From: Verrucomicrobiota bacterium
GTDB taxonomy: Bacteria; Verrucomicrobiota; Verrucomicrobiia; Chthoniobacterales; Chthoniobacteraceae
Direction of reading: 5' to 3'
NCBI GenBank assembly: GCA_003402745.1
Contig: QQND01000023.1
Coordinates: 1 to 38,667 of the forward strand
DNA: 38,667 bases
The notes beneath the pieces were generated by a model. It did no database searches and was not told the origin of the DNA. It was given only the letters and a program-made list of their open reading frames with translations. The translations under genes were made by a program, and so were the position numbers. Shown piece by piece: positions 34,044-38,667 of this stretch; the first letter of the stretch is position 1, and each line of letters opens with the position of its first letter.

Positions 34044-36896
34044 ATGCGCGCCTATTTCCTGCTTCTTTTCCCCTGTTCAGCTCTCGCCGCTGGCCTCAGC
34101 CCGCACGGACTGCGGTGCGAATATCTGGAAACCCCACTGGCCGTGGAGGACCCTCACCCTCGCCTGAGCTGGACCCTTGAAGGTGGAACCGCCCCGCAGG
34201 AGCAGCGCGCGTGGGCCGTGCGGGCCGCAACCTCTCTGGAAAAACTCCTGCGCAACAAGGCCGACCTGTGGGATTCGGGGGAAACCACAAGCCGCGCCAC
34301 CTCCCAAGTCGAGTATCGGGGAAAAACGCCCAAATCCGGGCAGCAGGTCTTCTGGCAGGTGAAAATCTGGGACAAAGACGGCGCTGAATCCGAGTGGTCC
34401 ACCCCCGCTTCCTGGCGCTCCGCGCTCACCGATCCAGAGCAGTGGGTCGCCAGATGGATCTCAGCCAGGGACGAAACGCCGCTACATACCTCGCGCGATA
34501 CGCTTTACCTGCCGCCGGCAAAATACTTCCGCAAGGAGTTCGAAATCGCAAAACCCGTAAGACGCGCCACCGCATACCTGAGCGCCCTTGGAAACGCCGA
34601 GCTCCGCTTCAATGGAAAACCTGCGAGCGGGGCGTTCTTCCTTCCCGGTTGGTCCGACTACCACAAACGCGCCTACTACCGCGCCTTTGACGTCACCGCA
34701 CTCCTTAAACCAGGCCCCAACACCTTCGGCGCCGTTCTCACAGACGGTTGGTATTCAGGTTACGTGGGCTTCGGACTTCTCGTCGGTTACGGCCCTCACA
34801 AAACGGGCAGGGCCATGTACGGCAAGACCCCCTCCCTGCTCGCTCAAATCGAAGTAGAGTTTGAAGACGGCACACGCAAGTTGGTCGGCTCGGACAAGAC
34901 TTGGAAAGTATCCTCAGACGGCCCTCTCCTGGAGGCCGACCTGCTCATGGGCGAAAAATACGACGCGCGCCGCGAGTTCGCCCAATGGGACCGCTCCGGC
35001 TTCAACGCTGCCGCCTGGCAGAACGCCATACCCGCCGAGGCTAACCCAAGCGTAAAAGCCCCCTTCTCCGATAATTGCGGCGAACGCGAAGTCGACCTCG
35101 GCTTTCGCAAACCCGCGAAACTCCAAGCGTACACCGGGCCGGGGATTAAAATCACCGAGGAAATCCAGCCCGTAAAGATCACCGAACCCAAGCCAGGCGT
35201 GTACCTTTTCGACTTCGGAACCAACTTCGCCGGGTTCGTCCGCCTCAAGGCCAAGGGCGCCGCTGGTGACACGCTCACGCTGCGTTACGGCGAAATGCTC
35301 CACCCAGACGGACGCCTCATGACCGAGAACCTCCGGAAGGCCCGCGCCACGGATACCTACGTTCTCAAGGGCGCGGCGGAGGGCGAGGAATGGTCCCCGC
35401 ACTTCACCTACCACGGATTCCAGTACTGTGAAGTCACAGGCTTCAAATCTCCCCCCACCAAGGAAAACCTGACCGGTCTTTCCCTTCAGGCGAACACCCC
35501 TAAGACGAGCAGTTTTGAGTGCTCCGACGCAGTCACAAACCAGCTCTTCAAAAACATCGTCCGCACTCAGGGCGCCAATTTTCTGGAAATCCCCACGGAC
35601 TGCCCCCAGCGCGACGAACGCCTTGGCTGGATGGGCGATGCCCAAATATACATTCGCTCAGCCACATACAACGCAGACGTCGCTTCTTTTTTCACCAAGT
35701 GGCTGGACGACGTTGAGGAATCCCAACGCTCTGTAGGCGCCTATCCCGACTACGCCCCCTATCCCATGGGCCACGGGGAACAGGGCAAGACCTTCGGCAC
35801 CGCTTGGATGGACGCCGGCATTATCTGCCCACACACCCTCTGGAAAGTCTACGGCGACACACGCGTCATCGAGCGCCACTGGGCTTCCATGAGCCGGTTC
35901 ATGGAATTCAGGCAGGCCTCCAGTCCTTCCTTCAACGGCGTTTCCATCGGAAACGCCTGGGGCGACTGGCTAAACCTCAAGGACCCCACCCCCATGGAGC
36001 TCATCGACTCCGCTTATTTTGCCCACACGGCGCAACTTATGGCGGAAATGGCCGAAGCCACCGGCCGCATCCTGGAGGCAGCCCAGTACAGGCAGACTTT
36101 TGAAGACGTCCGCAAAGCATTTGCAGACAAATATATTACAGCCGAAGGCACGCTTCTCAAGGCCTCCCAAACCGCCTGCGTCCTCGCTCTCCAGTTCGAT
36201 CTCGTCCCCCAGGGAAACCGCGCCGCCCTCGGCAAGCAACTTGTCCGGTTGGTCGAAGCCAATCAGAACCGCATGAGCACCGGTTTCTTGGGCACGAAGT
36301 CAATCCTCCCTGCCCTGACCTCCATCGGAAAACAATCCCTCGCGGTACGCCTCTTCCAAAGCCGCGAATTCCCCTCCTGGGGTTACCCGGTGGTGAACGG
36401 GGCCACCTCTGTTTGGGAGCGCTGGGATAGCTACACAAAGGAAAACAGTTTTGGCGGAGACAACAATGCCGCCATGAACTCCTTCAGCCACTACTCTTTC
36501 GGTGCCGTCTGCCAGTGGATGTTCCAATCCCTCGCGGGCATCGATACCGACGGACCCGGCTATCAAAAAATCCTGCTCAAACCCATCAAGCCTTTTTCCG
36601 GAAGCGAAGGCGCCCCCGAACCGCTGACCTGGGTGAAGGCCTCCTACGCTTCGCCCACGGGAACCATCAAAGTGGAATGGCGCCTGGACAAAACCCAGTA
36701 CAATTACAGCGTGGAAATCCCCCCCAATACCACCGCCACGCTGCACTTACCCACTCGCGCTCTGGACACGGTCAGCGTGAACGACAGCCCCATGGAAACG
36801 GCCAAGGGCGTGAAATTCCTCCAATTCGAGGATGGGTTGAGCGTCTGCGAACTCCAACCGGGCGCCTACCGTTTCCAGACTCATTTCGGGCTGTAA
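34044..36896 (+). CDS. Exported alpha-L-rhamnosidase, GH78 family
   Basis: Hydrolyses terminal alpha-L-rhamnose from plant glycosides or polysaccharides such as rhamnogalacturonan. The 950 residues start with a signal peptide (MRAYFLLLFPCSALAA, cleavage near 16), then N-terminal beta-domains (about 20-440), an (alpha/alpha)6 catalytic barrel and a C-terminal beta-domain (about 840-950). The catalytic signature TDCPQRDERLGWMGD lies at 518-532, giving the conserved acids Asp519, Asp524, Glu525 and Asp532. Glu792 in SVWERWDSY matches the second conserved catalytic Glu. The frame is open back to 33660 inside rhaS but that part has no signal and overlaps a well-supported gene; the ATG at 34044 gives a clean export signal. 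Its place between the receptor and kinase genes ties sugar release to uptake. Confidence 0.93.
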   Translation: MRAYFLLLFPCSALAAGLSPHGLRCEYLETPLAVEDPHPRLSWTLEGGTAPQEQRAWAVRAATSLEKLLRNKADLWDSGETTSRATSQVEYRGKTPKSGQQVFWQVKIWDKDGAESEWSTPASWRSALTDPEQWVARWISARDETPLHTSRDTLYLPPAKYFRKEFEIAKPVRRATAYLSALGNAELRFNGKPASGAFFLPGWSDYHKRAYYRAFDVTALLKPGPNTFGAVLTDGWYSGYVGFGLLVGYGPHKTGRAMYGKTPSLLAQIEVEFEDGTRKLVGSDKTWKVSSDGPLLEADLLMGEKYDARREFAQWDRSGFNAAAWQNAIPAEANPSVKAPFSDNCGEREVDLGFRKPAKLQAYTGPGIKITEEIQPVKITEPKPGVYLFDFGTNFAGFVRLKAKGAAGDTLTLRYGEMLHPDGRLMTENLRKARATDTYVLKGAAEGEEWSPHFTYHGFQYCEVTGFKSPPTKENLTGLSLQANTPKTSSFECSDAVTNQLFKNIVRTQGANFLEIPTDCPQRDERLGWMGDAQIYIRSATYNADVASFFTKWLDDVEESQRSVGAYPDYAPYPMGHGEQGKTFGTAWMDAGIICPHTLWKVYGDTRVIERHWASMSRFMEFRQASSPSFNGVSIGNAWGDWLNLKDPTPMELIDSAYFAHTAQLMAEMAEATGRILEAAQYRQTFEDVRKAFADKYITAEGTLLKASQTACVLALQFDLVPQGNRAALGKQLVRLVEANQNRMSTGFLGTKSILPALTSIGKQSLAVRLFQSREFPSWGYPVVNGATSVWERWDSYTKENSFGGDNNAAMNSFSHYSFGAVCQWMFQSLAGIDTDGPGYQKILLKPIKPFSGSEGAPEPLTWVKASYASPTGTIKVEWRLDKTQYNYSVEIPPNTTATLHLPTRALDTVSVNDSPMETAKGVKFLQFEDGLSVCELQPGAYRFQTHFGL

Positions 36897-36945
36897 CCCG
36901 TCGCACAGCCTCCCAAAACCAAGAACCGCAACCCGCTAAACAAGC

Positions 36946-38442
36946 ATGCAAGCCCCACAAACGTACCTTGGAGTCGACGTCGGCGCCGAAAGCGGCCGCG
37001 TCATGGCCGGCCTCTGGGATGGGCGCCACATCCGCCTCCAGGAAATCCACCGGTTTTCCAACGGGCCCGTCCCCCTTGGGAACACGCTGCGCTGGGACTT
37101 GCTGCATTTGTGGAAGGAAATCCGGGACGGCATCAGCCTCGCTGGGAAAAGCGGCGGCGAAGCGCGTTCCATCGGGGTGGACACCTGGGGAGTCGACTAC
37201 GTCCTCCAAGACCGCCAGGACGAATGGCTTGGACTCCCTTTCTGCTACAGAGACGAACGCACCAAGGGCCTCGTCGCCGAATTGTGCGCGCTCCTGCCAA
37301 GGCAGGAGATCTTCGAAGCCTCGGGCCTCCAGTTCATGGAGATCAACACCCTAGTCCAACTCCTTGCCGCCCAGCGCAATCATCCCCATCTTCTAGCGCA
37401 GGCGCACCGGCTGCTCATGATTCCAGACTGGATCCATTGGGCGCTTTGCGGCGCCACTGTGGCGGAATTTTCCAACGCCACGACGACCCAGTGCCTTCAT
37501 CCCAGGACCCGCACCTGGTCCACCGGCCTGCTGGATAAACTCGGGATCCCCTCCCACTTCCTCCCAGAAGTCGTCAACGCTGGCACCGACCTTGGACCGC
37601 TGCGCCCCGAACTGGCCGCCCTCCCAGGCCTCGGGTCCATGCGCGTCGTCACCCCCGCAACTCACGACACAGGATCCGCCGTAGTCGGCATCCCCGCCGG
37701 CGACCACGGCCACGGAAAGTGGGCCTACATCAGCTCCGGCACCTGGTCGCTCATGGGCGTGGAAGTGGCCGAGGCAAACCTCAGTGCCGAGGCGCTGCAC
37801 CTGAACTTCACCAACGAAGGCGGCGTCGACGGGACCTACCGGCTCTTGAAAAACATCGTGGGAATGTGGCTCTTGCAGCAGTTAAAACGGGGCTTTGACG
37901 CGCGTGGAAGCAACTACGACTACGGCGACCTCGTCCAACTCGCCTCCCAAGCCGCGCCCCTTCGCTCCCTCGTGAATCCGGATGCCCCACAGTTTCTGCG
38001 CCCCACCGACATGATCGGAGCCGTCCAGGATTTCTGCCGCAAAAGCGCTCAACCCGTCCCCGAAACCGAAGGCGAACTGGCGCGCTGCGTTCTAGAAAGC
38101 CTCGCTCTGCGCTATCGGCAAGTGCTCGGTTCCCTGCAGAAAATCACGGGTAACCGCATCGAAGTCCTCCACATCGTAGGCGGCGGAAGCCGCAACGCGC
38201 TCCTCAACCAGTTCACCGCCGACGCCTGCAACAGACCGGTGGTGGCGGGCCCAATCGAGGCCACCGCGTTGGGCAACGTTCTTTTCCAGGCCAAAGCCGC
38301 AGGCGAACTCCAGTCCGTGTCGGAAATCCGCTCCGTAATCCGGGATTCCTTCGCCCACGAAATGCGAGAATTTCATCCGCACACACACAGTCTTGCCGAC
38401 TGGGACGCCGCTGCTGCACGATGGCAGGCTCTGACGGCTTGA
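36946..38442 (+). CDS. rhaB: L-rhamnulokinase
   Basis: Phosphorylates L-rhamnulose to L-rhamnulose 1-phosphate with ATP. The 498-residue FGGY-family product shows the N-terminal phosphate motif VDVGAESGRVM (10-20), the kinase-typical IGVDTWGVDYVL, the catalytic-base Asp241 in PATHDTGSAV, SSGTWSLMG, and the ATP-domain stretch HIVGGGSRNALLNQFTADAC. The sequence VDTWGVDY is a hallmark of rhamnulokinases within the family, and the length matches E. coli RhaB (489). It follows the rhamnosidase by 49 bases and precedes rhaD by 79. Confidence 0.95.
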   Translation: MQAPQTYLGVDVGAESGRVMAGLWDGRHIRLQEIHRFSNGPVPLGNTLRWDLLHLWKEIRDGISLAGKSGGEARSIGVDTWGVDYVLQDRQDEWLGLPFCYRDERTKGLVAELCALLPRQEIFEASGLQFMEINTLVQLLAAQRNHPHLLAQAHRLLMIPDWIHWALCGATVAEFSNATTTQCLHPRTRTWSTGLLDKLGIPSHFLPEVVNAGTDLGPLRPELAALPGLGSMRVVTPATHDTGSAVVGIPAGDHGHGKWAYISSGTWSLMGVEVAEANLSAEALHLNFTNEGGVDGTYRLLKNIVGMWLLQQLKRGFDARGSNYDYGDLVQLASQAAPLRSLVNPDAPQFLRPTDMIGAVQDFCRKSAQPVPETEGELARCVLESLALRYRQVLGSLQKITGNRIEVLHIVGGGSRNALLNQFTADACNRPVVAGPIEATALGNVLFQAKAAGELQSVSEIRSVIRDSFAHEMREFHPHTHSLADWDAAAARWQALTA

Positions 38443-38521
38443 GCCCTGTGCTAAAGCCCGCCCGCAGAACCACCCCTTCCCAAAACAACAATCCCCTACA
38501 ACCATACAGAAAGTCATAACG

Positions 38522-38667
38522 ATGAGCCATTTCGAGCATGTAAACTTCCTCTGGGACGATTCCAAAGCCGCCTCCTTGGATCCCGTGGGACGCCTGGTTT
38601 ACCGGTCCAACCTGCTGGGCAGCGACCAGCGCATCACCAATACCGGCGGAGGCAACACCTCCTCCAA
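38522..38667 (+). CDS. rhaD: Rhamnulose-1-phosphate aldolase, probably fused to a dehydrogenase (cut by right edge)
   Basis: The first 48 codons only. The peptide MSHFEHVNFLWDDSKAASLD leads into a segment SNLLGSDQRITNTGGGNTSS (residues 29-48). That LxxxDxRITNxGGGNTS pattern is the start of the class II aldolase domain of the large bifunctional RhaD-type enzyme (aldolase plus short-chain lactaldehyde dehydrogenase), rather than the short E. coli RhaD of 274 residues. It would split L-rhamnulose 1-phosphate into dihydroxyacetone phosphate and L-lactaldehyde. Its place right after rhaB supports this. The fused dehydrogenase cannot be confirmed because the gene leaves the window. Confidence 0.8.
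   Translation, partial: MSHFEHVNFLWDDSKAASLDPVGRLVYRSNLLGSDQRITNTGGGNTSS

Overview
The window reads as a GC-rich chromosome segment from a member of the PVC superphylum, most likely Verrucomicrobiota. The support is an 866-residue PVC-type dehydrogenase/HEAT/cytochrome c protein, two tandem helical-repeat proteins of a kind I associate with Verrucomicrobiota, and a complete L-rhamnose pathway of the isomerase/kinase/aldolase type. The phylum call is inference from gene content; there is no rRNA gene here. I saw no tRNA, rRNA, CRISPR array, IS element, phage gene or broken gene. Apart from the two edge genes, all coding regions look intact.

Layout. (1) 1-10036, plus strand: transcription, translation and RNA turnover genes: rho (cut by the left edge), rnd, then nusA-infB-rbfA-nrnA-truB-ribF. 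This is the common nusA/infB block, but rimP, which normally precedes nusA, is not present; a hairpin with a T-tract stands just before nusA instead. (2) 10141-17090, plus: a two-subunit 2-oxo acid dehydrogenase E1 with its E2 (no E3), then sucC, sucD and citrate synthase, closed by a strong intrinsic terminator at 17124-17160. (3) 17192-21212, plus: an alpha-oxoamine synthase-family PLP enzyme and two tandem exported or membrane-anchored repeat proteins. (4) 21354-23954, minus: the PVC-type heme protein. (5) 24141-24605, plus: a small unknown protein containing three different consecutive hexanucleotide repeats. (6) 24754-27800, minus: class I [4Fe-4S] fumarase and a cupin protein resembling class I phosphomannose isomerase. 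(7) 28193 to the right edge, plus: rhaA, an ABC importer (rhaT-rhaP-rhaQ-rhaS), an exported GH78 alpha-L-rhamnosidase, rhaB and the first 48 codons of rhaD.

How the parts fit. The rhamnose cluster covers a full route: the exported rhamnosidase frees L-rhamnose, the ABC system imports it, RhaA makes L-rhamnulose, RhaB phosphorylates it, and RhaD (probably the bifunctional aldolase/dehydrogenase) cleaves it. The central-metabolism block makes acyl-CoA (E1/E2), interconverts succinyl-CoA and succinate, and condenses acetyl-CoA with oxaloacetate; fumarase adds another TCA step.

No wholly new system is evident. The most unusual signals concern translation: nearly every gene lacks a Shine-Dalgarno motif and has a C/T-rich leader, and IF2 has non-standard residues in both guanine-recognition motifs (TKTD for NKxD, Ala-Ala-Leu for Ser-Ala-Lys). 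Next in interest are the hexanucleotide-repeat gene, the tandem repeat proteins and the cupin gene divergent from rhaA.
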